From assembly GCA_031292035.1 (NCBI GenBank), contig JARLHX010000398.1, forward strand, positions 1 to 64,000: 64,000 nt of DNA. Reading direction: 5' to 3'. The notes under the pieces are model-generated. The model searched no databases and was not told the DNA's origin. It saw only the letters and a list, made by a program, of their open reading frames with translations. Made by a program: the position numbers and the translations under genes. This DNA comes from Negativicutes bacterium. Lineage in GTDB: Bacteria; Bacillota_C; Negativicutes; Sporomusales_B; JARLHX01. Below are positions 42,563-53,334 of this stretch, one piece after another (the stretch's first letter is position 1; every line of letters begins with the position of its first letter).

Positions 42563-42979
42563 TTCGCAGATCGCCTCCCTGCCATACTCAAGCTAGCTTT
42601 TCTTTTCTTCACCTAGCGCAAAAATCCTTTGCCAGGTCAATTGACTCCCTTATCTTTCAGCTCCAATATCCACTAGGGCGGCCTATCGACAAATTTTCAT
42701 CAGAACTCTTGTATTCATAATAAAGAATCATTTACTAATTCCCCCAAATATGATATCTTTTTAAAAGATAAATCATTTGTAACCTGTGCGCCAATCCTCA
42801 ATCCAACTGACGGTAAAACCCTTTCCTGCCCATCGAACTTGTAACTTATGGCCCTCTTACTGCGGAAATAATCCCGCAATTTTTATCGCTTTAGCTGGTC
42901 TTACCGTCAGACCAGTTAACGATAAAACGCCCCGTTTGGCACTTTTTTATCTGAATATTTTCATAAAGGAGCGGAGAAA
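42563..42979. promoter_or_regulatory. Control region of the glcD-glcF operon with LldR/GntR-type operator
   Basis: 417 bp without a gene. At 42893-42917 lies AGCTGGTC-TTACCGTCA-GACCAGTT, resembling the TGGTCnnACCA-type sites of FadR/LldR-family GntR regulators of lactate and glycolate genes. Just upstream, TGCGG/CCGCA with a T-rich tail (42861-42885) forms a small hairpin. No regulator gene is adjacent. Confidence 0.6.
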
Positions 42980-44362
<1,383 letters not shown>

Positions 44363-44364
44363 TT

Positions 44365-45654
44365 ATGAGTAATGACAAACAACTGCTGGCAGATATCGAG
44401 GATGCCCTTGCCAACTGCATGAAATGCGGCAACTGTATGGAGGTTTGCCCCATTTACAAAGAGCTCAAAACCGAATCGTCAGTGGCCAGAGGCAAACTGG
44501 CCCTCATCGAAGCGGTTTTAAACGGCAGCACCGAAATCTCGGAAGGCTTTGACAAGCGGATGGCCATGTGCGTATCCTGCAAAGCCTGTGCCGCCAAATG
44601 CCCCTGCGGCGTAAAGGCTGACGAGCTTATTCTGCGCGGACGCCAAGCTGCGGTAAAAGCCCGCGGCCTGCACCCCATCAAAAAAGGCGTCTTCAAGTTA
44701 TTAGGAAACCGCGTCCTGTTTGATACCTTCCTGCGCATGGCTGGACTGTTTGGCCCGCTGCAGATGAAAAAACTGCCTGGCCGGTTCGCCGTTGTTGCCC
44801 GATTTCCCATGCCTGGACTGGACCGGAAGCGCGTCCTGGCGCCTTTTGCCGCCACACCGCTCCGCAGCCAGGTACCTGAAACCATCAAGGTGGATAATCC
44901 CAAGATGCGGGTGGCCTTTTTCACCGGTTGTACCATCAACTATGTCTATACCGACATCGGGCGGGCCGTCCTCAACGTCCTGGCAGCCAACGACGTCGAG
45001 GTCACCCTGCCCAAATACCAGCATTGCTGCGGCACACCGGTATTTATGTCCGGCGACCTGGAACTGTCCAAGGTTTTTGCCATCCACAATATCGAAACCT
45101 TCGAACGGGCCAATGCCGACTACATCGTAGCGGCGTGCGGCTCCTGCGCCGAAGCTTTTAAAATTGAATACCCCGAGCTTTTCCATGACAACCCGGCCAT
45201 GCAGGAAAGGGCAGCCAAACTGGCAGCCAAAACCTATGAAATCAGCGAATTTCTTGTAGATGTCGTCAAATTCCGCCGCGACAATCTCGGCACAGTTGAC
45301 ACCACCGTCACCATGCACGACCCCTGCCACATGGCCAGAGGCATCAAAGTCACCGCCCAGCCGCGGGAGATTCTTAGCGCCATCCCGGGCGTTAAGTTCG
45401 TCGAGATGAAGAATCCTGATCGCTGCTGTGGCGCCGGCGGTTCGTTCAGCCTGGCCAACTATGATATTTCCCGGAAAATCAACGACCGTAAAGTTGCCGA
45501 CATCGCCACAACAGGCGCCGACACGGTGGCTACCAGCTGCGGTTCGTGCCGCATGCACATCATTGACGGCCTGGTGCAAAACGGCAAACCTCAGGATGTT
45601 CTGCACACCGTGCAACTGCTTGATAAAGCCTACCAAGCCGGTAAGTCATCCTAG
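44365..45654 (+). CDS. glcF: Fe-S/CCG-domain subunit GlcF-like
   Basis: 429 aa from the ATG at 44365 (ggggag 8 bases upstream; the GTG at 44356 overlaps glcD). Two ferredoxin-type clusters: CMKCGNCMEVCP and CVSCKACAAKCPCGVKADE. Two CCG domains follow: HCCGTPVFMSGD and CGSC, then HDPCHMARG, RCCGAGGSFSLANYD and SCGSCRMHIID. It takes electrons from GlcD and passes them to the quinone pool or another acceptor. The spacing of two bases to glcD shows co-translation. A perfect palindromic terminator follows. Confidence 0.92.
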   Translation: MSNDKQLLADIEDALANCMKCGNCMEVCPIYKELKTESSVARGKLALIEAVLNGSTEISEGFDKRMAMCVSCKACAAKCPCGVKADELILRGRQAAVKARGLHPIKKGVFKLLGNRVLFDTFLRMAGLFGPLQMKKLPGRFAVVARFPMPGLDRKRVLAPFAATPLRSQVPETIKVDNPKMRVAFFTGCTINYVYTDIGRAVLNVLAANDVEVTLPKYQHCCGTPVFMSGDLELSKVFAIHNIETFERANADYIVAACGSCAEAFKIEYPELFHDNPAMQERAAKLAAKTYEISEFLVDVVKFRRDNLGTVDTTVTMHDPCHMARGIKVTAQPREILSAIPGVKFVEMKNPDRCCGAGGSFSLANYDISRKINDRKVADIATTGADTVATSCGSCRMHIIDGLVQNGKPQDVLHTVQLLDKAYQAGKSS

Positions 45655-45677
45655 GCACCCCTTTTTCTGCAATATCT

Positions 45678-45715
45678 AAAGGAGCCAGCAGCCATATATG
45701 GCTGCTGGCTCCTTT
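45678..45715. terminator. Perfect 38-bp palindromic bidirectional terminator
   Basis: Arms of 19 bases with no spacer (centre CATA|TATG at 45696/45697), beginning AAAGGAGCC and ending GGCTCCTTT. It ends the rightward glcDF operon and the leftward 45-aa gene. Confidence 0.85.
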
Positions 45716-45718
45716 ATT

Positions 45719-45856
45719 TCAGGGGCCGCCGGACAAGCGTTCCAACGTTTCGTCGATGGCCGGGTCGACCCCGCCCAACTGCTCATTGACGCCGCCGACA
45801 TGTTTGAGGTTTGCGGCGTCTTTGCCCTTCCCCTTTTTGGGGGCAGCATCTTCCAT
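45719..45856 (-). CDS. 45-aa small hydrophilic protein
   Basis: ATG at 45854-45856 with aaggagg 8 bases upstream and stop TGA at 45719, directly followed by a terminator. The product begins MEDAAPKKGKGKDAANLKHV, followed by a Gly/Asp/Glu-rich half ending LERLSGGP. No Cys, no membrane helix. The basic N-half and acidic C-half suggest an intrinsically flexible protein. Previously easy to miss because of length. Function unknown. Confidence 0.6.
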   Translation of the reverse strand: MEDAAPKKGKGKDAANLKHVGGVNEQLGGVDPAIDETLERLSGGP

Positions 45857-45949
45857 TCCCTTGCCTCCTTCCAGCCACTACTTTCCATGGTCCGCCTCCT
45901 CCGGCTGTGGTATAATCAATAGCTGTCAGCCCTGAGAGGAGGTGCCGTC

Positions 45950-46912
45950 GTGGATACATTGTCCCATGCCCTGATCGGACTGGCGGTCGCCAGCCTGTCG
46001 GGCCATGCGCCGTCAATTCATGATCCCATATATGTTGCTACCATCCTTGGCGCGCAGGCGCCTGATTTTGATATCATCACCCAACTGCGGGGCAACGTGA
46101 CTTATCTACGTCAGCACCGGGCTTTTTCCCATTCCCTTCCCGGCATCTGCGGGTGGTCGCTGGCTATTGCCCTGGCGCTCTCGTTTTTCATGCCCCAGGC
46201 CGCCTCCTTCTGGCAACTTTGCGCCTGGTCGTTCGCCGGCGCTTTATCCCATATCCTGATCGACTATTTCAACACCCATGGGGTCGCCATTTTATGGCCC
46301 TTTCGCAAAGAGCGCAAAAGCTGTCCGCTGCTCAACGTGTTCGACCCGGTCCTTTTGCTCTTGCTGCTGGCCCCTTATGCCACCCGCACACCGTTGCAAC
46401 ATATCGCCCTCACCAGTTTTAGCTTACTGACCTGCTACTGCCTGGCCCGCTGTCTCATGCGTCTAAAGGCCGCCAGATGGCTGAAAGATCACTTTTCCCA
46501 TCTGGATATCGAACAAGTGTGGGTCATGCCTTCTTTAAAGGGTCTGCTCTTCTGGGATTTTGTGACTGAAACCAAGGGGCGTATCCTCAACGGACGGATC
46601 GGAGCCTTTTATCCCGTACTGGAAGTCCGGGTTGATTTGCCAAAAGACCGGCATTCGCTGAGGACCGCGGAGGCCCGTAAAACCGCCTTGGGGGAATTTT
46701 TCCAGATCTTCAGTCCGTTCATTTATTTTGAAGAACATCCTGACGACGCCGCTCAAATAGTAACCATCTATGATCTTCGGTATTTTACCGACCACCATTT
46801 TGTTCACAGCGGCACCATTGTATTCGGCCAAAACAATGCCCCCTGTGCCTCCTATATCCATTCCCTGGGCCGAACCAGCGAGCTCCCGGTTGCCGGCAAT
46901 TGTCATCTGTGA
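45950..46912 (+). CDS. YdjM/DUF457-type membrane metal-dependent hydrolase
   Basis: 320 aa. Begins MDTLSHALIGLAVAS; metal-site-like residues DTLSH, APDFDII, HRAFSHSLPG and HILIDYFNTHGV. About four helices in the first 170 residues, then a soluble C-terminal domain (about 180-320). Family members include E. coli YdjM and are annotated as inner-membrane hydrolases without a proven substrate. GTG start at 45950 with gaggagg upstream. Own terminator at 46953-46975. Confidence 0.85.
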   Translation: MDTLSHALIGLAVASLSGHAPSIHDPIYVATILGAQAPDFDIITQLRGNVTYLRQHRAFSHSLPGICGWSLAIALALSFFMPQAASFWQLCAWSFAGALSHILIDYFNTHGVAILWPFRKERKSCPLLNVFDPVLLLLLLAPYATRTPLQHIALTSFSLLTCYCLARCLMRLKAARWLKDHFSHLDIEQVWVMPSLKGLLFWDFVTETKGRILNGRIGAFYPVLEVRVDLPKDRHSLRTAEARKTALGEFFQIFSPFIYFEEHPDDAAQIVTIYDLRYFTDHHFVHSGTIVFGQNNAPCASYIHSLGRTSELPVAGNCHL

Positions 46913-46952
46913 ACAGCTTCAGTCCCATTTCCGGTCAACTTTACAGCCTTTA

Positions 46953-46975
46953 CCCGCGCCTGGCGCGGGTTTTTT
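46953..46975 (+). terminator. Terminator of the YdjM-like gene
   Basis: CCCGCGCC (46953-46960) pairs with GGCGCGGG (46962-46969), then TTTTTTG. Confidence 0.85.
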
Positions 46976-46976
46976 G

Positions 46977-49100
46977 TTATATCCCCAGTTCCCGTCGTTT
47001 TTTCTCGATATGATCAACATAAATCTGGACCGTTTTGTCGGCGCTGAGTTCCACCATCAGCTTGCCCAGACCGAGGGTTTCGGTGGTCTCAGTGAGGGTC
47101 TTGACCACAACATCGCTGCCAGTCACCGACGGCACCGGCGCCACATGCACCAGCCAGCCCAGCGCGATGGCGGTACAGGCGTCAGCCACGGCTTTTTGCT
47201 CCAGGTATTCCGGAGCGCCGATCACCAGCGGCAGCTTGTCGGTGTCGACCCCCAGGGCGTCGGCCAATTCGACCGCCGTTTGCGTCATCTTGCCGATGTC
47301 GACACAGGCGCCATAGGACAGGACCGGCGGAATCCCCAGCGTCTGGCAGATGGTTTTCAGCCCCGGGCCACACTCCTCGGCTGCCTCCGGGTGGGTCAGG
47401 CCGCTATACTCCATCACCGCCGAAGTGCACCCGCCCGACAAAACCAAAATATCCTTGGCAATCAGCCCTTTGGCGATCCGGAAAATGTTGCTGCCCCCCT
47501 GCCCATAACGGGCGGTAGTACAGCCCACTACAGTGGCCACCCCGCGGATGATGCCTTTTTTGATGGCGTCCAGCAGCGGCTCCCAGGTTCCGCCAAGGGC
47601 CGCTTTCACCGACTCGGTGCTGAAGCCGACCGTACATTCGGTGGTATATTGGGGAACATAAATCTGGCGATTTTCCGCCTTACGGCGATGAAAGGCCGCC
47701 AACGACTTATCAAGAATACTGGCAGCCTGCTGCTGCATCTTTTCAGGAATAAACTCCACCACCTCGCTGCCTGGCAGGCGGATGACCTCATGGGTGCTGA
47801 TCAGGGTGGTGCCGAAACGCTTGGCGTAAAGCGGCAGAGTCGGAACGGTGCAGTTATAATCAAACATGAATACATCCACACAGCCGGTGGCCAGCAAATA
47901 TTCCTCAGACAGCCACTCACCCTCCTGGCCGCCATAGGCCGTCATGGCCTGGGTGCCTGCATAGTTCATCAACTGCTGTCCCTCGCAGACATGGCCAAGG
48001 ATCTGGATTCCCTGCGCCCCAGCCGCGCGGGCCTTGTCCTGCCACTCAGGCGTCGATGCCAGTTCGATCACCACATGGGCCATCAGCGGCATATGGCCGT
48101 TGGCGATGATATTTACCTTTTCCGGATTTAAAAGCCCCATGTTCTGCCTGGTGGTGTGGATTTTTTGTGTTCCCATGAGAATTTCCTGGAGGATATCGAG
48201 GGCGAACAAGCCCTGATACTCGTTGATAATCCCCAGCCGCACCGAAGTAAGCAAAAAATCGACCGGATCGGCGTTCAGATTGGTCATACACTTGGTCTGG
48301 GCAAAAGCCACCTCGCTATTGCCGCCGCCGGGGAAAATGGCCAGTTTGCGCCACAGTTCCTTGCGTTTGGCGGGAGCGAAGGTTTGAACCATCAGCGATT
48401 CTTCGAAATAGGGGCGGCCCATATCGCCGAGAACCCAGTTGGCAAACTCCCAGGCCACTTTGTTTACATCATGCTTTGTGCCCAGTCCCGCCATTTCAGC
48501 ATATTTAAACAGCTTATCCGTGTCTCGGATTTTGAGGCCGCTTTCCGGTGCCTGGGCAGCCGCTTTCAACGTGCGGGCGGCTTGCTGGGCATGAAAGATG
48601 TTGGCGGCTGTTCCGATGGTAACATGGCGATAGACGAAATTGCGGGCCACCATGACATGGGCGTCGACGCCGCACGCGCCCCGGGGTACCTTGGGGCTGA
48701 TGCGGCAGGGCCCCTGGGCACATAGCTGGCAGGACAGACCCTGCGTACAAAAATTACAGCGGATCTTCTCCTGCTGAGCCCAGCGATCAAAGACGTTGGT
48801 CAGCCCCTGGGCGTGGACATGCTGGTACATCTCCCGCATGGCCGGATCGATAATAATGTTGAGAGGATATCCCTCCGCCCCTTGGTCATGGGTCTTGATG
48901 TGTTCCCGCTGCCACGAAAACACCTCGGCTTCCGGCGGTGATTTCGTAATATCATAGTATTTTTGCTGATTGCTGTGAATGTCAAAATGGGCGTCAGGGT
49001 CGTTGGTACCGCTGGCGTCGCCTTTGCCGCTCACCGATTCCACGTCCCCCTTGCTCACCTCGTCGGTGCTGTGAATCAATCGCCCGGTGTCCTCGTTCAT
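46977..49100 (-). CDS. cooS: Anaerobic carbon-monoxide dehydrogenase catalytic subunit
   Basis: 707 aa, slightly long because of a hydrophilic N-terminal extension of about 90 residues. Ni-Fe-S cluster C ligands are readable: NGHMPLM (His), GHVCEGQQ, DYNCTVP, VVGCTTARYG, SGGCTSAV and YGACVDIGK (five Cys). Cluster B region: SCQLCAQGPCRI. The segment IRCNFCTQGLSCQLC deviates from the usual RCxFGxxGxCC: one Cys of the bridging D cluster is Ser, and an extra Cys lies five residues earlier. It oxidises CO to CO2 in the cytoplasm. No cooC, cooF, hydrogenase or acetyl-CoA synthase genes adjoin, so it stands alone. ATG with gggagg, which is enclosed by the hairpin at 49108-49149. Confidence 0.93.
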   Translation of the reverse strand: MNEDTGRLIHSTDEVSKGDVESVSGKGDASGTNDPDAHFDIHSNQQKYYDITKSPPEAEVFSWQREHIKTHDQGAEGYPLNIIIDPAMREMYQHVHAQGLTNVFDRWAQQEKIRCNFCTQGLSCQLCAQGPCRISPKVPRGACGVDAHVMVARNFVYRHVTIGTAANIFHAQQAARTLKAAAQAPESGLKIRDTDKLFKYAEMAGLGTKHDVNKVAWEFANWVLGDMGRPYFEESLMVQTFAPAKRKELWRKLAIFPGGGNSEVAFAQTKCMTNLNADPVDFLLTSVRLGIINEYQGLFALDILQEILMGTQKIHTTRQNMGLLNPEKVNIIANGHMPLMAHVVIELASTPEWQDKARAAGAQGIQILGHVCEGQQLMNYAGTQAMTAYGGQEGEWLSEEYLLATGCVDVFMFDYNCTVPTLPLYAKRFGTTLISTHEVIRLPGSEVVEFIPEKMQQQAASILDKSLAAFHRRKAENRQIYVPQYTTECTVGFSTESVKAALGGTWEPLLDAIKKGIIRGVATVVGCTTARYGQGGSNIFRIAKGLIAKDILVLSGGCTSAVMEYSGLTHPEAAEECGPGLKTICQTLGIPPVLSYGACVDIGKMTQTAVELADALGVDTDKLPLVIGAPEYLEQKAVADACTAIALGWLVHVAPVPSVTGSDVVVKTLTETTETLGLGKLMVELSADKTVQIYVDHIEKKRRELGI

Positions 49101-49107
49101 GCCAGAT

Positions 49108-49149
49108 CCTCCCTTGTCAATACTGCTCTTAGTCTTTCGCCAAGGGAGG
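49108..49149 (-). promoter_or_regulatory. Ribosome-site-sequestering hairpin in the cooS leader
   Basis: Leftward: CCTCCCTTG (49149-49141) is perfectly complementary to CAAGGGAGG (49116-49108), which contains the cooS ribosome site; the loop is 24 bases. Folding would hide the site. Read rightward the same hairpin is followed by TTTTT, but no + strand gene ends there. Confidence 0.5.
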
Positions 49150-49245
49150 TTTTTATGCTGTTTCCATAAAGTACTTAGGCCAAAACGACAGGGCTTCTCC
49201 CTGCAATGGCGAAATGGTATTTCCGTACATTATGTTAAGTGAGGG

Positions 49246-50115
49246 ATGGCTTTGGCAAAAAAACTTGCGCCAGTACTACTAGCACTATGGTTATTCCTGG
49301 CCACTTCGGTCCCGGCGTCTGCCGCAGATCTTTCGCTAGGTGTCTGGCAAGCTGGCGGCAGTCAAATGTGGAGGATATCGTTTCCGCCGGACGGAGCCTC
49401 AGAACTCCGCTATCCCCAGACCGGCCGCTACATAACGGCGGCGTACGAAAATCAGTTGTCACCTCAGACCGCCCTGCGGATCGACGGCGGCCTCACCGGG
49501 CATCTGCAATCCGCCACCGGCAGCGATTCCGACTGGTACACCAACCATGTCCCGGCCCTGATGGAGTACGGTGAATTTAAAACTGCCGGCGCCAGCGGCT
49601 TCCTCAATATCGATTGGAAGAAGACCACCGGTGCCGGCAGCGAACTATTTTATGGGTACGGCTTTCGCCGCAATGTCCTGCACATGACTAGCGGCACCTA
49701 CTATGTCGACAATTATGCCAGCATCGTGCCCTTGTCCCTGCCAGATTTGGACTCCACCTACGCCATCACGTACCAGGGTCCGCATATCGGCGTCACTACT
49801 CGGTCGAGGCTGTCACCCGGCCTGTCACTGGTCGGGTCGCTGGCTTGTACCCCGCTGGCGTTGGTGCAGGGAAACGGCTGGTGGAACCTGCGCAGCCTCA
49901 ACTTTATTCATACCGGTATTGGACAGATGTGGGACGGCAGCATCGGCCTCCGCTTTGCGCCGACAGGAAAACAAAACGCCGCTCTCACCGTCGGCTACCG
50001 CTACCAATACCTGTACCTCTTCCACGGTGTAGAAAACACCAGCTCGGATATAAGCTGGGACAAAGCCACCGACAGCCAGCACGGCCTTTACCTGCTGGGG
50101 GGCCTTCGTTTCTAA
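49246..50115 (+). CDS. Outer-membrane beta-barrel protein
   Basis: 289 aa. Signal peptide with core LLALWLFLATS and cleavage site ASA|AD near residue 27. The mature part consists of alternating hydrophobic/polar strands rich in Tyr, Gly and Trp (RYITAAYENQLSPQTALRID, AALTVGYRYQYLYLF) and ends LLGGLRF, with the terminal Phe used by BamA-dependent barrels. Size and a DSDW turn recall omptin proteases, but the Asp-x-His partner is not clear, so protease activity is unproven. The ATG at 49246 touches gaggg; TTG at 49252 has better spacing. This gene is the strongest sign of an outer membrane. Confidence 0.8.
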   Translation: MALAKKLAPVLLALWLFLATSVPASAADLSLGVWQAGGSQMWRISFPPDGASELRYPQTGRYITAAYENQLSPQTALRIDGGLTGHLQSATGSDSDWYTNHVPALMEYGEFKTAGASGFLNIDWKKTTGAGSELFYGYGFRRNVLHMTSGTYYVDNYASIVPLSLPDLDSTYAITYQGPHIGVTTRSRLSPGLSLVGSLACTPLALVQGNGWWNLRSLNFIHTGIGQMWDGSIGLRFAPTGKQNAALTVGYRYQYLYLFHGVENTSSDISWDKATDSQHGLYLLGGLRF

Positions 50116-50122
50116 AGGCACC

Positions 50123-50791
50123 TCATTGTCCCTGCTTCATTTGTTTGCGCCCTCTCAGCAGGTCAGCCAAGATCACCATCCCGGCGAAACCACCGGGGAC
50201 GAGCCACTCGGCAGAGGGATATTGATGGAAAAAGGGCAAGAACGCGTTTTCCGCCACGACCATCTCACCAGCCGTCCAGCCCAAAAAGGCGGCGCCAATG
50301 GTGATGATCAGCGGCCATCGCTCCATGAGAAGGGTAATCAGCTTGCTGCCCCAGATAATCACCGGAATGCTGAGCGCCAAGCCGATAACCAGCATGGCTA
50401 CGTTGCCTCTGGCTACTCCGGCGATGGCCACCACGTTGTCCACACTCATGACCAGGTCAGCGATCAGAATGGTTTTCACCGCTTCCCACAGACTGCCGGC
50501 AGCCGGCACTTTCTCAGCGGCATGATGATCGCTGACTGCCAGTTTCACCGCTACCCACTGCAGCAAAATGCCACCTGTCAACAGTAAATAAGGCACTTTG
50601 AGCAGCGACACCGCCACCACGGTGAGCACAATCCGCAGTCCGACAGCACCGGCGCCGCCCCAAATCACTGCTGCCTTCTGTTGCCGCGGCGGCAATCGCC
50701 GGCTGGCCAGGGCGATCACTAATGCGTTATCGCCGCTTAATAGCAGATTAACAACAATAATACTGAACAATACCGACAAATATTCCAGCAT
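50123..50791 (-). CDS. TerC-family membrane protein, second copy
   Basis: 222 aa from the ATG at 50789-50791 (gagggg upstream). About seven helices with paired signatures IVVNLLLSGDNALVIALA and ADLVMSVDNVVAIAGVARG; in the second motif SGDN is SVDN. Likely metal (Mn2+) export or metal loading of secreted proteins, like the copy at 21740. It converges head-on with the outer-membrane protein gene (7-bp gap) and lies downstream of csoR-copA on the same strand. Confidence 0.9.
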   Translation of the reverse strand: MLEYLSVLFSIIVVNLLLSGDNALVIALASRRLPPRQQKAAVIWGGAGAVGLRIVLTVVAVSLLKVPYLLLTGGILLQWVAVKLAVSDHHAAEKVPAAGSLWEAVKTILIADLVMSVDNVVAIAGVARGNVAMLVIGLALSIPVIIWGSKLITLLMERWPLIITIGAAFLGWTAGEMVVAENAFLPFFHQYPSAEWLVPGGFAGMVILADLLRGRKQMKQGQ

Positions 50792-50829
50792 GTACCCCTC
50801 GCTTCCCGGCAAACATTTCTCTCGCCTCG

Positions 50830-50862
50830 ACAACCAGCACACACTGTGCCGGTTGTTTTTTT
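50830..50862 (+). terminator. Orphan + strand terminator-like hairpin in the terC leader
   Basis: ACAACCAGCACA (50830-50841) pairs with TGTGCCGGTTGT (50845-50856, one mismatch), then TTTTTTC. No + strand gene ends nearby. In the leftward direction it lies within the terC 5' leader and could be a leader structure instead. Confidence 0.4.
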
Positions 50863-50916
50863 CTCTGATTATTATTTCCGGCCTGACCAGCCGCCATGTT
50901 CATCATTAATTTCCTG

Positions 50917-53322
50917 TCAATCCTGCTCCTCATACCGCCATCGCCTGAGACGCAGCGCATTGGTTACCACCGACACCGAGCTGAACGCCATCGCCGCGGC
51001 GGCCAGCACCGGCGACAAAAAGCCGGCAGCGGCAATCGGTATACCAACAATATTGTAAACAAGTGCCCAAAATAAATTTTGTTTGATATTGGTCATGGTC
51101 GCCCGGCTCAGGCGAATAGCGGCGACAATCCCCCGCAAATCCCCCCGCATCAGAGTCACATCCGCGGCCTCCATCGCCACATCGGCGCCGGTGCCCATGG
51201 CAATGCCGACATCGGCAGCCACCAAAGCCGGGGCGTCATTGATCCCGTCCCCTACCATACCGACGATTTTTCCCTGGGACCGCAGGCGTTCGACCTGCTC
51301 AGCCTTGCTTGCCGGCAATACCTCAGCCAGGATATTGGTAATGCCGACCTGCCGGCCGATGGCTTTGGCAGTCGGCCGGTTGTCGCCGGTGATCAGCCAG
51401 AGCTCAATACCCATGGCCTGAAGGGCGGCAACGGCCTGTGCCGCATGCTCCTTCACCGTATCGGCCACAGCCACCAACGCGATCAGGCGTTCGTCAGCCG
51501 CTACGAACATCACTGTTTTACCGGCTGCCTCCAGCTGCTGCGCTTGTTCCAGGCGGCCATCCAGCGCCACGCTGTTTTCTTGCAGCAGGCGGCGAGTCCC
51601 TACCAGCAGCCTTTTTCCCGCCACCGTTGCCATAACCCCTGCCCCCGGCACCGCCGAAAATCCTTCGGCTTCACCAGCCAGCGCCACATTGCGCGAAAGC
51701 CCGCCCCGGACAATGGCCTGGGCGAGAGGATGCTCAGAAGGCTTCTCCGCCGCTGCCACCAATCCTAGCAGTTCGTCTTCGCCGTATTCTTCACTCAAAA
51801 GTATGATATCGGTCAGCTCCGGCTGGCCTTTTGTGACGGTACCGGTTTTGTCGAGAATGACGGCATTCAGCTTATGAGCTGCTTCCAGATGCTCGCCGCC
51901 TTTGAACAAAATACCGTTCTCCGCACCCCTTCCCGTGCCCACCATGATCGAAGTGGGAGTCGCCAAGCCCAGAGCGCAGGGACAGGCAATCACCAGAACC
52001 GCAGTCGCGTTGAGGATGGCTCTTTCCAGATTGCCGGGGGCAAACAGGAAAAACCACAGCCCAAAGGTCAGCACCGCAGCCGCCACCACCGCCGGGACAA
52101 AATAGCCGGAAATCACATCCGCAATCCGTTGAATCGGTGCCTTGGAACCCTGGGCCTCCTCCACCACCCGGATGATCTGGGCCAGGGCCGTGTCTTTGCC
52201 AACCTTTTCCGCCCGGAAACGAAACGCGCCAAACTTGTTGATGGTCGCCCCAATCACGCTGTCGCCGGCTTTTTTGTCCACCGGAATACTCTCGCCGGTA
52301 AGCATGGCTTCATCCACCGCCGAACTCCCGTCAATAATAACTCCGTCCACCGGAATTTTTTCACCTGGCCGGACAATGATTATATCATGTACCCTGACCT
52401 GCTCAAGGGGTATGTCTACCTCCTGCCCATCCCTCACCACCAGCGCCGTCTTGGGCTGAAGTCCCATCAGCTTGCGGATGGCGTCCGAAGTTCTCCCCCG
52501 GGCCACAGCCTCCAGCATCCTGCCAAGAATGATGAGCGTGATGATAATGGCTGAAGTCTCATAGTAGACCATCCCCTGGTTGGTGATGGTGTGATAGAGG
52601 CTGAAAAAATACGCCGCACTGGTGCCCATGGCCACCAGCACCGCCATATTGGCCCCCCCGTTCCGCAGGGCCATAAACGCGTCGCGATAAAACTGGTAGC
52701 CGGCGATAAACTGCACCGGAGTGGCCATTGCCAACTGGAAAAGAGGGTGGAAAAGAATCGCCGGCGCAACATATTCCAGCATGAAAACATCAGCCAGCAT
52801 CGAGACAGCCAGCGGCAGGGAGAAAAGGGCGGCCACGATAAACAAACGCCGCTGGCGGCGGATATCGGCCTCGCGGGCCACCTTTTCACGGTCATGACTG
52901 CCTTCTTCCCGCAGCAGTTCCGCCTGGTACCCCGCCGCATCCACAGCAGCAACCACCCTGTCTGGTGTCACTTCCGAGCCGGTTTCTACCGTCAAACGGC
53001 CCAGAGCAAAATTAACTACAGCCCGGACCACACCGGGAACTTTTGCCGCCGCCTTCTCCACCCGGCCGGCACAGGCAGCGCAGCTCATTCCCTGGACTGT
53101 GAAATCGTGCCGCTCCAGTTCAACGTCATAGCCCAGATCGCGGATTTTGCCGATCATGGCCTCAGGCCCGCTCTGAGCCGTATCGTACTCTACCGTCAGC
53201 TTGGCGGTGGCAAAATTAACGCCGGCGCTGGTCACCCCAGGCATCGCGCCTACCCCTTTTTCTACCCGGGCCGCACAGGCCGAGCAACTCATCCCCCGGA
53301 CTCTCACCGCAAATTTGGTCAT
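50917..53322 (-). CDS. copA: Cu+-exporting P1B-type ATPase
   Basis: 801 aa. Two N-terminal metal-binding domains with [12 protein letters not shown] and [12 protein letters not shown], eight predicted helices, actuator LTGES, ion-site CPC in [33 protein letters not shown] and [10 protein letters not shown]. All catalytic motifs are intact, in contrast to the degenerate half of the tandem ATPase. It pumps Cu+ out of the cytoplasm. It starts 12 bp after csoR and shares its promoter, so copper derepresses it. No copZ chaperone gene is present. Confidence 0.95.
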   Translation of the reverse strand: MTKFAVRVRGMSCSACAARVEKGVGAMPGVTSAGVNFATAKLTVEYDTAQSGPEAMIGKIRDLGYDVELERHDFTVQGMSCAACAGRVEKAAAKVPGVVRAVVNFALGRLTVETGSEVTPDRVVAAVDAAGYQAELLREEGSHDREKVAREADIRRQRRLFIVAALFSLPLAVSMLADVFMLEYVAPAILFHPLFQLAMATPVQFIAGYQFYRDAFMALRNGGANMAVLVAMGTSAAYFFSLYHTITNQGMVYYETSAIIITLIILGRMLEAVARGRTSDAIRKLMGLQPKTALVVRDGQEVDIPLEQVRVHDIIIVRPGEKIPVDGVIIDGSSAVDEAMLTGESIPVDKKAGDSVIGATINKFGAFRFRAEKVGKDTALAQIIRVVEEAQGSKAPIQRIADVISGYFVPAVVAAAVLTFGLWFFLFAPGNLERAILNATAVLVIACPCALGLATPTSIMVGTGRGAENGILFKGGEHLEAAHKLNAVILDKTGTVTKGQPELTDIILLSEEYGEDELLGLVAAAEKPSEHPLAQAIVRGGLSRNVALAGEAEGFSAVPGAGVMATVAGKRLLVGTRRLLQENSVALDGRLEQAQQLEAAGKTVMFVAADERLIALVAVADTVKEHAAQAVAALQAMGIELWLITGDNRPTAKAIGRQVGITNILAEVLPASKAEQVERLRSQGKIVGMVGDGINDAPALVAADVGIAMGTGADVAMEAADVTLMRGDLRGIVAAIRLSRATMTNIKQNLFWALVYNIVGIPIAAAGFLSPVLAAAAMAFSSVSVVTNALRLRRWRYEEQD

Positions 53323-53334
53323 CTTCTAACTTCC

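Noticed and set aside
46770..48131. 453-codon + strand frame
   Set aside because: Antisense to cooS, whose residues and start are certain.
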